From the NCBI GenBank assembly GCA_949294195.1, contig CASFGK010000004.1:62001-126000 (forward strand): a stretch of DNA of 64,000 nt, given 5' to 3'. Every line of letters starts with the position of its first letter. Positions within the stretch are counted from its first letter, which is position 1. The notes beneath the pieces were generated by a model, which was not told the DNA's origin, did no database searches, and saw nothing but the letters and a program-made list of their open reading frames with translations. Below are positions 42,694 to 51,689 of this stretch, piece after piece. Source of the DNA: an uncultured Bacteroidales bacterium. Lineage in GTDB: Bacteria > Bacteroidota > Bacteroidia > Bacteroidales > UBA932. The position numbers and the translations under genes were made by a program.

Positions 42694-43965
42694 ATGAAGT
42701 TCATTTACAGGATAATACTTTCCCTTTCCGCTCTCATGCTCGTCTTCATGACGGTGTGGGGCATATTCTTTTTCCGTGCGATGGAGTCCGAGATTACGGA
42801 CGAGACGGACGACATGCTGGAGACCTACTCGGCGGATATCATCATGAAATGGCTCTCCGGCGCCGAAATCCCGGCTATTGACAACGGTTCCAACAACACT
42901 TACTATATCCGCAAAGTCTCTCCCGAGTACGCGGCTTCGGTTCCGAGAATTTCGTATGAGAATGCCGAAATCTACATAGCCAGCAAGAAAGAGAACGAGC
43001 CTGCCAGGATCCGTCACCACATATTCATGGATGAGGATGATTCCTACTATGAGCTGACGGTGGCCGTACCGTCATTCGAGCGGCAGGATCTGATTGATGC
43101 GATATTGAAATGGATGGTTTTCCTGTATTTCATACTTCTTGCAGCATGTATAGGCATAACCGTAGCTGTCGTGGAATATAACTTCCGGCCTTTCAAAGCC
43201 ATTCTGAAATGGATCGATTCCTATACCCCGGGCAAACCCCATGACCCTGTGCCGTGCGACACTTCAATAGAAGAGTTCAGGCGGCTGTCCCAGGCTACCA
43301 GGAACGCTTCCGAAAGGTTTGAAAAGCAGTATGAGCTCCAGAATCAGTTCATAGGCAATGCCTCTCATGAACTGCAGACGCCTCTTGCCATCTGCACCGG
43401 GCGTATAGAGATGCTGTTGGACTCCGATACTCTGTCACCGCGGCAGGCTGAAGAACTGGCCGGCATAAACAGGACTCTACAGAGAATGGTCCGCCTGAAC
43501 AGGACTCTGCTTCTGATGACAAGAATAGATAACGGACAGTATATGGATGTGACAGAAGTTGACATTGTCACTCTCGTGAAGGAATCGGCCGGAGCATTCG
43601 ACGAAATTTACGGATACAAGGGAATCAGTACCGTTCTTGACTGTGCGCAAGGACCTGTGCCTGTCATGATGAACGAGCAGCTTTCCTCTGTTCTTGTTTC
43701 CAATCTTCTGAAGAACGCCTACGTACACAGTCCTGCAGACTCTCAGGTCCGTATTTCTGTCAGCAGCGGGAAACTGTCAGTATCCAATGCCGGTGACACA
43801 CCTCTGGACAAAGACCGGATATTCGAGCGGTTCTATCACGGGCAGGACAGGAAGGAAGGCTCGACAGGACTCGGACTTGCTCTGGTAAAGTCCGTCTGTG
43901 ACAGATACTCCTTTTCTGTGGAATATGTCTATGACGGACGGCACGAATTTACCGTCAGATTCTGA
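42694..43965 (+). CDS. Sensor histidine kinase
   Basis: The 423-residue protein has a membrane helix at about 8-28, an extracytoplasmic sensor of about 110 residues (29-138), a second helix at about 140-162, then a dimerisation domain with phospho-acceptor His225 in GNASHELQTPLA and an ATPase domain with the N box LVSNLLKNAYVHSP and G box GSTGLGLALVK. The sensor domain shows no recognised fold; it has an acidic patch FMDEDDSYYEL. Stimulus unknown; the PepSY-like genes nearby suggest envelope or metal-related sensing. Confidence 0.94.
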   Translation: MKFIYRIILSLSALMLVFMTVWGIFFFRAMESEITDETDDMLETYSADIIMKWLSGAEIPAIDNGSNNTYYIRKVSPEYAASVPRISYENAEIYIASKKENEPARIRHHIFMDEDDSYYELTVAVPSFERQDLIDAILKWMVFLYFILLAACIGITVAVVEYNFRPFKAILKWIDSYTPGKPHDPVPCDTSIEEFRRLSQATRNASERFEKQYELQNQFIGNASHELQTPLAICTGRIEMLLDSDTLSPRQAEELAGINRTLQRMVRLNRTLLLMTRIDNGQYMDVTEVDIVTLVKESAGAFDEIYGYKGISTVLDCAQGPVPVMMNEQLSSVLVSNLLKNAYVHSPADSQVRISVSSGKLSVSNAGDTPLDKDRIFERFYHGQDRKEGSTGLGLALVKSVCDRYSFSVEYVYDGRHEFTVRF

Positions 43966-44006
43966 CCGTTTGTCCCCCGTTTCATTTTAATTTCAGAAAT
44001 TGCAGG

Positions 44007-44014
44007 TAAATTTG
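44007..44014 (+). promoter_or_regulatory. Promoter -7 box of PepSY-like gene
   Basis: TAAATTTG, an exact TAnnTTTG, 28 bases before ATG 44043, suggesting its own promoter rather than simple read-through. Confidence 0.55.
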
Positions 44015-44042
44015 TGCCGTAAACTTAAAATCCAGATACAAA

Positions 44043-44480
44043 ATGAAAAGATTCATGACAATACTTGCTTCCATACTGACATTCGCGTGTGTGGCTTCTG
44101 CGGACAATGAAAGGGCCGTGTCTTTTGAAAGGCTTCCGGACAATGCCAGGAATTTCATATTGACCGCCTTTCCCGGAGAAAAGCTTGCCTATGCAAGACA
44201 GGAAAGGGATTTTCTGGAGGTCCACTATGAAGTGGTGCTGGTCGGAGGCGCCAAGATCGAGTTTGACCGGCGCGGGAACTGGACCAGTATCGAGTGCAGG
44301 TATTCCACGCTGGACCCTGATCTGATACCAGTGCCCATAAGGAATTATGTCGACAGCGCTTATGCCGGGGCCGGATACAGGGAGATTTCCAGAGACAGAC
44401 GGGAATATGAGGTCAAGCTCACTTATGGCATAGAATTGACATTCGACCGCAATTTCAACCTGATGGACATAGACGACTGA
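44043..44480 (+). CDS. Periplasmic PepSY-like protein
   Basis: The 145-residue protein has a signal peptide (to about 21, ACVASA) and two PepSY-like (PF11396-type) repeats, about 30-75 (LPDNARNFILTAFPGEKLAYA, YEVVLVGGAKIEFDRRGNWT) and about 95-140 (IPVPIRNYVDSAYAGAGYRE, YGIELTFDRNFNLM). Such proteins are periplasmic, bind or inhibit unknown ligands, and in Bacteroidales lie next to two-component systems. It follows the histidine kinase by 77 bases but has its own -7 box, so it may be regulated by the pair. Confidence 0.85.
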   Translation: MKRFMTILASILTFACVASADNERAVSFERLPDNARNFILTAFPGEKLAYARQERDFLEVHYEVVLVGGAKIEFDRRGNWTSIECRYSTLDPDLIPVPIRNYVDSAYAGAGYREISRDRREYEVKLTYGIELTFDRNFNLMDIDD

Positions 44481-44573
44481 AAATATCATAGAGATGCTTT
44501 ATACTTAAGTGGAATTTCTCCATTCTTCAGGAAGCATACTGCACTTTCTTTTTCATTTGAACTTAAAAAAACG

Positions 44574-44581
44574 TATCTTTG
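44574..44581 (+). promoter_or_regulatory. Promoter -7 box of polA operon
   Basis: TATCTTTG, an exact TAnnTTTG, 25 bases before the polA ATG; TTTG at 44556-44559 is a weak -33 candidate (14-base spacer). Confidence 0.6.
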
Positions 44582-44606
44582 AAAGTTTGAAACTCACTTT
44601 CTGCGA

Positions 44607-47261
44607 ATGGACAAGAAACTCTTTCTGATAGATGGGCATGCCCTTATTTTCAAAATGTACTATGCATTTCTGAAACGCCCGATGATAAACTCCAAAGGTG
44701 CGGACATGTCTATCCTTTTCGGATTCACAAAATACATTCTGGAACTCATCGAGAAGGAAAAGCCGACCCATCTGGCCGTAGCGTTCGACCCTCCGGGAGG
44801 GACGTTCCGGCACAAACTGTTCCCGGAATACAAAGGTACGAGGGAGGAGACTCCCCGGCTGGTCATAGATGCGCTGGAGCCTCTTACAGAACTTTGCAAT
44901 GCCATGCATATTCCTGTGCTCATGGTAGCGGGATATGAGGCTGACGATGTCATAGGGACAGTAGCCGGGAAAGCGGAAAAGAAAGGCTTCAAGGTATATA
45001 TGGTAACTCCCGACAAGGATTACGGACAGCTGATTACCGACAGCATCCTTCAGTTCAAGCCCGGCAAGGCAGGTTCGGATGCTGAAATCATAGACAGAGA
45101 CGCCGTATGCGGCAAATACGGAATCGGACGCCCGTCGCAGGTCATCGACATGCTGACCATCTGCGGGGATACATCCGACAACGTACCCGGAGTCAAGGGA
45201 GTAGGCGAAAAAGGGGCAGGCAGGCTCATCGCCAGATACGGCAGTATAGAGAACATTTATGCCCACCTGGACGAACTGCCTCCAAAACAGAAAGAGGCTT
45301 TCAAGGCTGCGGAAGGACATATCGGGCTCAGCAAGGAGCTTGTCACCATCAGGACCGATGTACCTGTGGACATTACGGAGCAGCAAATGGCTGTAGACAT
45401 GAACTACGACCTGGCCATAGCGGAACTTTTCGACAAATACGAATTCGGATCCCTCCGGAAATACATAAGCCATCTGGGGATTTCCGGGAAAAAGCAGGAA
45501 GGTAATGCCATACGTTTCATACCTGTGCCTGCCGGAAAGGCTGTCGGAAAGGCCTTGAAAGCAAAGAAGTGCTCTGTCGTGACGGAAAGCTACGGGGACA
45601 GCATATTCTCCGGAGTAAGAAGCGTCACTGTCGGAATACCCGAAGGAAATTCAATCTGTACCTGCAGCGGTACTGCCGCAGAATTGTCCGGTATACTCTC
45701 AGCCGCAGAAATAGAAAAATACGGATATGACCTCAAGCGCCAGTGCAATCTGCTGGCCGCCGCCGGATACTCCCTTGAAGGAAAGCTTCTGGACATAGAA
45801 CTTATGCACTATGTTATAAACCCTGAGAAGAGTCACAAGGCGGATATTCTGGCCGGAAGCTATCTGGACATCGACCTTTCGCAGGAAACCGGAGACAGGC
45901 AGCAGGAGCGGAGCCTGTTCGACAGCCAGGACAGTGCAGGAAACGGTGAATCCCAGCAGAAAGAAGCTGCCGTACTGGCGATGCTGGGGGAAAAGGTGCG
46001 CAACGATATGGCAAAATCCGGATTGTCCCGGCTCTATGACCAGATAGAAGAGCCTCTCATCTATGTACTTTCAAAGATGGAACTTGCCGGAGTAAAAGTC
46101 GACCTCACCCAGCTCAGGAACTATGCGGCCCAGCTGAACAGGGAACTGGAAGAGATCCAGCAGAAAATCCGTGAAATGGCCGGGGAACCCGACCTCAACA
46201 TACTATCTCCCAAACAGATAGGAAAACTTTTGTTTGAGAAACTCGCTCTGGATCCGAAAATGAAGGCCAAAAGCGGGGTCAGGTATAGCTACCCCACGGA
46301 CGAAGAAACACTTGCAGCTCTGTCGGACAAACATCCTATAATAAAGGAAATACTGGAATACCGTGCTGTCAGAAAGCTCTTGTCCACGTACATCGAGCCT
46401 TTCCACAATTTCGTGTCGCAGAAAACAGGAAAAATACACACGACTTTCAACCAGGCCCTCACGGCTACAGGCAGGCTGAGTTCCTCGAAGCCGAACCTGC
46501 AGAACATCCCTGTCCGGACGGAGCGCGGAAAGGAAATCAGAAAAGCCTTCGTCCCGAGCAGGCCTGACGGAATCATAATGTCCGCCGACTACTCGCAGAT
46601 AGAGCTCAGGATAATGGCTCATCTGAGCCAGGACAGGCACCTTACAGATGCTTTCCTGCACAACCAGGATGTCCATGCAATGACCGCCTCCAGGATTTTC
46701 GGCATTGACATACATGACGTCACTCCGGACCAGAGACGGATAGCCAAGACAGCCAACTTCGGGATAATGTACGGGATATCATCTTTCGGACTGGCGCAAA
46801 GGCTGGGAATCCCGAGACTGCAGGCCAAAAAGATAATCGATGACTATTTTGCCAACTTCCCTTCCATATCCACATATATAAAGGAAACAATCGCTTCCGC
46901 AAGGGAACTCGGATATGTAAAGACGCTTTTCGGAAGGCGCAGATACCTTCCGGACATAACATCCGGAAATGCCACGGTCCGCTCACTGGCAGAAAGGAAC
47001 GCCATAAACGCACCCATCCAGGGAACATCGGCAGACATCATCAAGAAAGCGATGATAGGCGTTGACCGCAGGATAACCGAAGCCGGACTCGGGAGCAGGA
47101 TGGTGCTGCAGATACATGACGAACTTGTGTTCGACGCTCTGGAAGAAGAAAAGGATGTGCTGAAGAAAATCGTAGTGAATGAAATGGAAAATGTAGTCCG
47201 TCTGTCAATACCGCTCACTGTTGAATGCAATTATGGAAAAAACTGGCTCGAAGCTCACTAA
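44607..47261 (+). CDS. polA: DNA polymerase I, proofreading domain degenerate
   Basis: The 884-residue enzyme has the 5'-3' exonuclease domain (about 1-290; YEADDVIGTVAGKAE, TPDKDYGQL, GVKGVGEKGAG), a middle domain (about 305-480) and the polymerase domain. Motif A (SADYSQIELRIMAHLS), motif B (RRIAKTANFGIMYGISSFG) and motif C with Asp838-Glu839 (QIHDELVFD) are intact. The middle domain lacks the exo I DxE (it reads KCSVVTESYGDSIFSG) and the exo II Asn/Asp (YGYDLKRQCNLL), so 3'-5' proofreading is probably lost, as in Taq and Bacillus Pol I. It fills gaps in repair and Okazaki processing. It overlaps the sigma-factor gene. Confidence 0.95.
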   Translation: MDKKLFLIDGHALIFKMYYAFLKRPMINSKGADMSILFGFTKYILELIEKEKPTHLAVAFDPPGGTFRHKLFPEYKGTREETPRLVIDALEPLTELCNAMHIPVLMVAGYEADDVIGTVAGKAEKKGFKVYMVTPDKDYGQLITDSILQFKPGKAGSDAEIIDRDAVCGKYGIGRPSQVIDMLTICGDTSDNVPGVKGVGEKGAGRLIARYGSIENIYAHLDELPPKQKEAFKAAEGHIGLSKELVTIRTDVPVDITEQQMAVDMNYDLAIAELFDKYEFGSLRKYISHLGISGKKQEGNAIRFIPVPAGKAVGKALKAKKCSVVTESYGDSIFSGVRSVTVGIPEGNSICTCSGTAAELSGILSAAEIEKYGYDLKRQCNLLAAAGYSLEGKLLDIELMHYVINPEKSHKADILAGSYLDIDLSQETGDRQQERSLFDSQDSAGNGESQQKEAAVLAMLGEKVRNDMAKSGLSRLYDQIEEPLIYVLSKMELAGVKVDLTQLRNYAAQLNRELEEIQQKIREMAGEPDLNILSPKQIGKLLFEKLALDPKMKAKSGVRYSYPTDEETLAALSDKHPIIKEILEYRAVRKLLSTYIEPFHNFVSQKTGKIHTTFNQALTATGRLSSSKPNLQNIPVRTERGKEIRKAFVPSRPDGIIMSADYSQIELRIMAHLSQDRHLTDAFLHNQDVHAMTASRIFGIDIHDVTPDQRRIAKTANFGIMYGISSFGLAQRLGIPRLQAKKIIDDYFANFPSISTYIKETIASARELGYVKTLFGRRRYLPDITSGNATVRSLAERNAINAPIQGTSADIIKKAMIGVDRRITEAGLGSRMVLQIHDELVFDALEEEKDVLKKIVVNEMENVVRLSIPLTVECNYGKNWLEAH

Positions 47262-47832
47262 TCTTTCCGACACGGAACTCATAGGAATGGCCCTGCAGCA
47301 GGATCAGGGAGCATTCATCGTTCTTTACACCAGATACCACGCCGGCGTAAAGAACCATATCGCCAGATATATCGCCCAGAAAGAAGACGTCGAAGACATC
47401 ACGCTGGAGAGTTTCCAGAAAGCGTTCAGCCAGATAGACTCCTACAACCCCGAATACAAATTCTCCACATGGCTGTACAGGATTGCAAGGAACACGGCGT
47501 TCGACCACATGAGCCGCAAAGACAGGGAAAAGAACAATCTTCCGACAACCTCCATAAGCGAGCAGCTCTCCGAAGTCAACGAGATTCCGGCAGTTTTCCA
47601 CAATCCCGAAGAAGACATCATCAAGCAGCAGGAATACGACAAGTGGCTTGAAAACATCGAAAAGCTCAAGGACGACTACAGGACCGTAGCCAAAATGAAC
47701 CTTATAGACAACTTCGGATACAAGGAAATAGCGGAAGCCCTGGACATTCCCATCAATACTGTCAAGACCAAGATCAGGAGGGCCAAAGCCCAGCTGCTCA
47801 AGATGATGGACATTTCCGACGAACTGAGATGA
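47233..47832 (+). CDS. ECF-type sigma-70 factor
   Basis: The 199-residue protein has sigma region 2 (about 20-88; AFIVLYTRYHAGVKNHIARY, DVEDITLESFQKAF, FSTWLYRIARNTAFDHMSR) and region 4 (about 135-190; NFGYKEIAEALDIPINTVKT, KIRRAKAQLL), with no regions 1 or 3, the ECF layout. Bacteroidales carry a conserved RpoE-like factor of this type not adjacent to an anti-sigma gene, as here. The TTG at 47221 is rejected for ATG 47233. It overlaps the polA end by 29 bases and precedes rsmG by 48. Confidence 0.9.
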   Translation: MEKTGSKLTNLSDTELIGMALQQDQGAFIVLYTRYHAGVKNHIARYIAQKEDVEDITLESFQKAFSQIDSYNPEYKFSTWLYRIARNTAFDHMSRKDREKNNLPTTSISEQLSEVNEIPAVFHNPEEDIIKQQEYDKWLENIEKLKDDYRTVAKMNLIDNFGYKEIAEALDIPINTVKTKIRRAKAQLLKMMDISDELR

Positions 47833-47880
47833 CCCGGACATCAATATTTTGACGCGACAAGACAAAAGAAAAACAGGACT

Positions 47881-48567
47881 ATGGACTTTACAGAATTCGA
47901 AACGGTACTGAAAGAGAAATTTCCCGGCATCAGCCAGGATAAAATGGAGAAATTCAGGAAACTGGAGCCACTTTACAGGGACTGGAACTCAAAAATAAAT
48001 GTCATTTCCAGAAAAGATATAGATATGCTGTATCTGCATCATGTACTTCACTCTCTTGCCATTGCGGAATATATCAGGGCCAGTTTCCCGGAGCAGTATG
48101 AAGTCATGGCGGCAGATGCCCGTGAAGGAGTGCAGGATACATGCAGAATCCTCGATGTAGGCACCGGAGGAGGCTTCCCGGGCATTCCTCTGGCTATCAT
48201 GTTTCCGTCAGCCCGCTTCACGCTGTGCGATTCCATAGGGAAAAAGATCACCGTCACGTCAGAAGTAGCCAAAGCGCTGGAGCTTGGCAACGTAGAGACT
48301 GTAAACGCACGCGCGGAGTCGCTCCGCGGCAGATATGACTATGTGGTTTCAAGAGCAGTCACTTCACTTGAGAATTTCCTGCCGTGGGTAAAAGGCAAAT
48401 ACAGTAAAGGGATCCTGTATCTCAAGGGAGGGGATGTAGTGGAAGAAGTCACCAGAGCGGCAGGACTTTTCCGGCTCAGAAACGATGCAGTCAGTCTCTG
48501 GCCTATAGGTGACTGGCTTAAAGACCCGTATTTTGACGGCAAACTTGTCATATTCATACGGGCATGA
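47881..48567 (+). CDS. rsmG: 16S rRNA (guanine-527-N7)-methyltransferase
   Basis: The 228-residue protein methylates N7 of G527 in 16S rRNA using SAM; its loss gives low-level streptomycin resistance in other bacteria. It shows the RsmG pattern: WNSKINVISRKDIDMLYLHH, the SAM loop ILDVGTGGGFPGIPLAIMFP near 91-110, FTLCDSIGKK, NARAESL and SRAVTSLENFLPWV. In many bacteria rsmG pairs with mnmG; here it ends the polA-sigma operon, followed by rpmH with its own promoter. Confidence 0.94.
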   Translation: MDFTEFETVLKEKFPGISQDKMEKFRKLEPLYRDWNSKINVISRKDIDMLYLHHVLHSLAIAEYIRASFPEQYEVMAADAREGVQDTCRILDVGTGGGFPGIPLAIMFPSARFTLCDSIGKKITVTSEVAKALELGNVETVNARAESLRGRYDYVVSRAVTSLENFLPWVKGKYSKGILYLKGGDVVEEVTRAAGLFRLRNDAVSLWPIGDWLKDPYFDGKLVIFIRA

Positions 48568-48610
48568 CTTTATTTTCATGAAAATAATTTGCAATTAAAG
48601 TGAAAAACAC

Positions 48611-48618
48611 TACCTTTG
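48611..48618 (+). promoter_or_regulatory. Promoter of rpmH
   Basis: TACCTTTG with TTTG at 48588-48591 and exactly 19 bases between them: the best -33/-7 pair in the window. Confidence 0.75.
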
Positions 48619-48658
48619 CACTCCCAAAAGTTTTTGAAAATATAAAAAGCAAAAAATA

Positions 48659-48811
48659 ATGAAAAGAACATTCCAACCATCACAGCGCAAGCGCCGTAAC
48701 AAACACGGTTTCCGCGAGCGCATGTCTACACCGAACGGACGCCGTGTCCTGGCTGCGCGCCGCCGTCATGGCCGCAAGAAACTGACTGTCTCATCTGAAG
48801 ACAGATTCTAG
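48659..48811 (+). CDS. rpmH: 50S ribosomal protein bL34
   Basis: A 50-residue, strongly basic protein, [20 protein letters not shown] then [20 protein letters not shown], ending [10 protein letters not shown]. This is bL34, an rRNA-binding protein of the large subunit. It usually lies beside rnpA and the origin region; here neither rnpA nor dnaA is adjacent, as expected for some Bacteroidota. It has a consensus promoter and a strong terminator, so is monocistronic. Confidence 0.98.
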   Translation: MKRTFQPSQRKRRNKHGFRERMSTPNGRRVLAARRRHGRKKLTVSSEDRF

Positions 48812-48857
48812 CAGCAGGCTTTCCATCAGGAAGGATGTTCCTTCTGCACAAGGAAAA

Positions 48858-48898
48858 ATATATCCGGTCCATCTTTCGGGACCGGATATATTTTTTTC
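48858..48898 (+). terminator. Terminator of rpmH
   Basis: A perfect stem TATATCCGGTCC (48859-48870) with GGACCGGATATA (48879-48890) around an 8-base loop, then TTTTTTT. Confidence 0.9.
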
Positions 48899-48915
48899 AT
48901 TCCGGAAGTACGGCA

Positions 48916-49347
48916 TCAGAGTTCCCGTACAGGAAATACGGCAGCGCCGATCATGGACGAAGAATTCCACAGCCAAAGGACACCGGCAGAAGAATCCGCC
49001 CTTACCACCTTGAATTCGAGCTTGCGCTTTTTCTTCACATCCGAGTATGTAGTCCACTCGACATCGCAGGTGACCGTACTGCCTTCCTCATGCGGGACAC
49101 TGTCGCAACGGAGCATATAATAATCCGACATATTGTCGCTGCATACGACAAACCGGCAAGGTGAAGGACTGAAGACAGACTGCCATGACAGAGGGTCAAA
49201 CCTGTGTTCGACCTTGCCCCGGACAGAGAAGCATATCTGTCCGCTTTCACGGAACTCCTGCTCAAGGGCAGGACCGTCATGTATACAGCCCGACATCAGA
49301 AGCACTGACAGAACCGAAGATAATAAAAGTGAAGTCCTTCCTGTCAT
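48916..49347 (-). CDS. Small lipoprotein coupled to the M6 protease
   Basis: The 143-residue protein has a lipoprotein signal peptide with lipobox LMSGC at about residue 21. The mature part has two short beta-rich segments (QICFSVRGKVEHRFDPLSWQ, TVTCDVEWTTYSDVKKKRKL) and ends AAVFPVREL. No family is recognised. Its ATG begins one base after the stop of the M6 peptidase gene, so they are co-translated; it could be a partner or inhibitor of the peptidase (inference). Confidence 0.7.
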   Translation of the reverse strand: MTGRTSLLLSSVLSVLLMSGCIHDGPALEQEFRESGQICFSVRGKVEHRFDPLSWQSVFSPSPCRFVVCSDNMSDYYMLRCDSVPHEEGSTVTCDVEWTTYSDVKKKRKLEFKVVRADSSAGVLWLWNSSSMIGAAVFPVREL

Positions 49348-49348
49348 A

Positions 49349-51550
49349 TCACTGCTCCCCTCCTTTTATTTCTATACGTTTGGACACCCTGTATTCCGTT
49401 CCGTCCGGGAAGAAAGCCGTGGCCTGCAACATTCCGGAATGCTCCGGAACGTAGTATCCGTCTGCACCGACAGATATCCTGCTGCCGTCCATGGTCCACT
49501 CAATCTCCTCAGCATCAGTTGCGTTGTACAGTCTCAGAGGGAGTCTGGTCCCGCGAGGAAAGCTTCCGTCGTTGTTCCGGGGGACTCCATGAAGATAAAT
49601 ATACGGCTGGTAGCGTGTTGCCGGATGCGTACTGATCTGCCTGAACTGTACGCGTCCGGTTATGCCCCCTATCGAATATCCTATTGCGACCGAATAGGTC
49701 CAGGACGGCCTGAGATGCTCGAATGTAACGGAATATTTGCCGTACTCATAAGGTTCTACTTCAAGAAAGGTTTTCCGGTCGCCGTCATCCGAAAGCACGA
49801 CGCTTGCAGGAGATTCCGTCCCTGCAGACCATGTAATGATGGCAGCATCCTGAAATACATCGACATAAATTCCCGTCGCGGCAGGAATCCCGGAATATTC
49901 GTTATCATACACTTGAAACCTCACTGATCCGTCTTCATATCTTATATCAGCTACAGACATCTCTGAAGCCTCTCCTGACCATGATTCGAAAGCAGGAGAC
50001 GATGCCGGAGTGAAAGCATCGTTTTCACCGTACGGGTAGAATATCCTCCTCAAATACTCTTCAGGAGTGCCGGCACCCTGGAATACCACAGTAGGATCCG
50101 CTTCCTGAAGGTCCGCACATTGGTGGCCGGAATGGGAATTCACAGTGTTGGCATACGGACCGGACATAAGCCACCGGTCACACGCCCGGACGCCGGCTAC
50201 CGGATTGGCGGAACTGTCGACATGATAGACCAGCATACCCGAACCTCCTATATATGAATCCCATCCGGATGCCTCCCTGCACTCGAACAAGAAATACTCC
50301 CCCTCCGTACCGGTCCCGGAATACAGACATTCTCCATCCAGATTTACAGGATGCAGCATGTACTGTCCCGGCTTGAGCGTATCGGTCCGGGAGAGTCCCA
50401 GAATACGGCGTTCCAAAGCATTAAGGTTTGGAGGAGTCCTTCCTTCGTTATTCAAGTTTCCCCTGTCCATTATCGAGGTTTTCCCCCAGAACGCCTCTGA
50501 CAGGCCGTTCTTGTCGTAGAAATCCGGAAGGCCGAGAGTATGGAGGTATTCATGGCAGAAAGTGCCTATGTTTGTTATAAGGTCACCCGCGGAACCGTCC
50601 GTAAGCAGCTCGGACGTACACGCATAGCAGTTCACCTTCACTCCGTCGCAAGTCAGCGAGAGGTTCCTTTCGTCATTGAGGAACCCTGATTGGGACCATA
50701 TATGGTCCGAGCCTGCCCCTGAAGCTTCATCCCCGCCGGCAAAAATCACCATTACGCTTTCCAGTTCGCCGTCCCCGTCGTTGTCATATCTGGAAAAATC
50801 GACGGTTCTGTCCGCAGCCATACATGCATCATATATCATTCTCCCGACCCTAACATCACTGCCTGCCGCATCAAGGTTGTCGTTGCGTCCGTAATAACTG
50901 AAAGCATTCGGAAGGGTGACTATTTCACTGACATCGAACCTGAAATCGCACCTGCCCCCGAACTGGTCCAGAAAATAGTCACGGACACTGCCGGCAGACC
51001 CGTTCACACTGTATCCGGGGTCGTTGAGCATTGCCAGAAAATCCTCTCTGGCATATGTGAAAGGCAAGTCCTTGAAAGCAGCAAGTATGACGATGACATT
51101 CACTGTCCCGGAAGTTATCCTGCGGGATCCCCCGCTCCGGTATGAAGACATATGTCCGGCCCTCATGGCTTTCCCGAGCAGGGTTTCATAAGGGACTGCA
51201 CCTGCTCTTGCGACAGACGGGGCTGCAGCATCTGCCCGCTGTCCCGTACTGTGCAGTCCGCCGTCACTGTCGTAGAATGCATGGCAATAGAAGCCGTCCT
51301 CCTGCTGTACGACAGGCGTGCCGACAGGCGTGACAAGCACTTTCACATGCTCGTCTCCGCTGAGGAATGCCGTAAATGAAGTGCCGTCAGGCTGGGTAAG
51401 GAAGATTCTGGCACGCCTGACAGGAGAAGAGAAAAGGTCATATGATACGGACAGCGTAATGAACAATGAAAGGAGGGCAACGAACAAGGCGCCTCGCAGC
51501 GGTTTCCCTGCAGTCTCCGGTGTATGAATAAAAGTCCTGTCCGTGTCCAT
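49349..51550 (-). CDS. M6-family (immune inhibitor A-like) metalloprotease
   Basis: The 733-residue protein has a hydrophobic N-terminal segment (about 20-38, LFVALLSLFITLSVSYD) acting as signal peptide or anchor, a propeptide-like region, and an M6 catalytic domain with the extended zinc motif CHEYLHTLGLPDFYD: His333, Glu334, His337 and Asp343. After the catalytic part come fibronectin-like and Ig-like stretches to the C-terminus. InhA-type enzymes degrade extracellular and host proteins. ATG 51550 is chosen over an in-frame start 10 codons upstream. The gene is coupled to a small lipoprotein. Confidence 0.87.
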   Translation of the reverse strand: MDTDRTFIHTPETAGKPLRGALFVALLSLFITLSVSYDLFSSPVRRARIFLTQPDGTSFTAFLSGDEHVKVLVTPVGTPVVQQEDGFYCHAFYDSDGGLHSTGQRADAAAPSVARAGAVPYETLLGKAMRAGHMSSYRSGGSRRITSGTVNVIVILAAFKDLPFTYAREDFLAMLNDPGYSVNGSAGSVRDYFLDQFGGRCDFRFDVSEIVTLPNAFSYYGRNDNLDAAGSDVRVGRMIYDACMAADRTVDFSRYDNDGDGELESVMVIFAGGDEASGAGSDHIWSQSGFLNDERNLSLTCDGVKVNCYACTSELLTDGSAGDLITNIGTFCHEYLHTLGLPDFYDKNGLSEAFWGKTSIMDRGNLNNEGRTPPNLNALERRILGLSRTDTLKPGQYMLHPVNLDGECLYSGTGTEGEYFLFECREASGWDSYIGGSGMLVYHVDSSANPVAGVRACDRWLMSGPYANTVNSHSGHQCADLQEADPTVVFQGAGTPEEYLRRIFYPYGENDAFTPASSPAFESWSGEASEMSVADIRYEDGSVRFQVYDNEYSGIPAATGIYVDVFQDAAIITWSAGTESPASVVLSDDGDRKTFLEVEPYEYGKYSVTFEHLRPSWTYSVAIGYSIGGITGRVQFRQISTHPATRYQPYIYLHGVPRNNDGSFPRGTRLPLRLYNATDAEEIEWTMDGSRISVGADGYYVPEHSGMLQATAFFPDGTEYRVSKRIEIKGGEQ

Positions 51551-51645
51551 AATTATAGTATATTTGACTTTCGGCCACATATACTGCTCACGCCGCGGCT
51601 ATGAAATTCAAACAAGTTTGATTTGCATTGATCTCGGCTTCTGCG

Positions 51646-51653
51646 TATATTTA
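51646..51653 (+). promoter_or_regulatory. Promoter of PCMD gene
   Basis: TATATTTA is one base off TAnnTTTG, with TTTG at 51622-51625 and a 20-base spacer, 36 bases before the ATG. Confidence 0.5.
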
Positions 51654-51689
51654 CGCCTCGGAAATATTCTGCATATATAATGATTTTTT

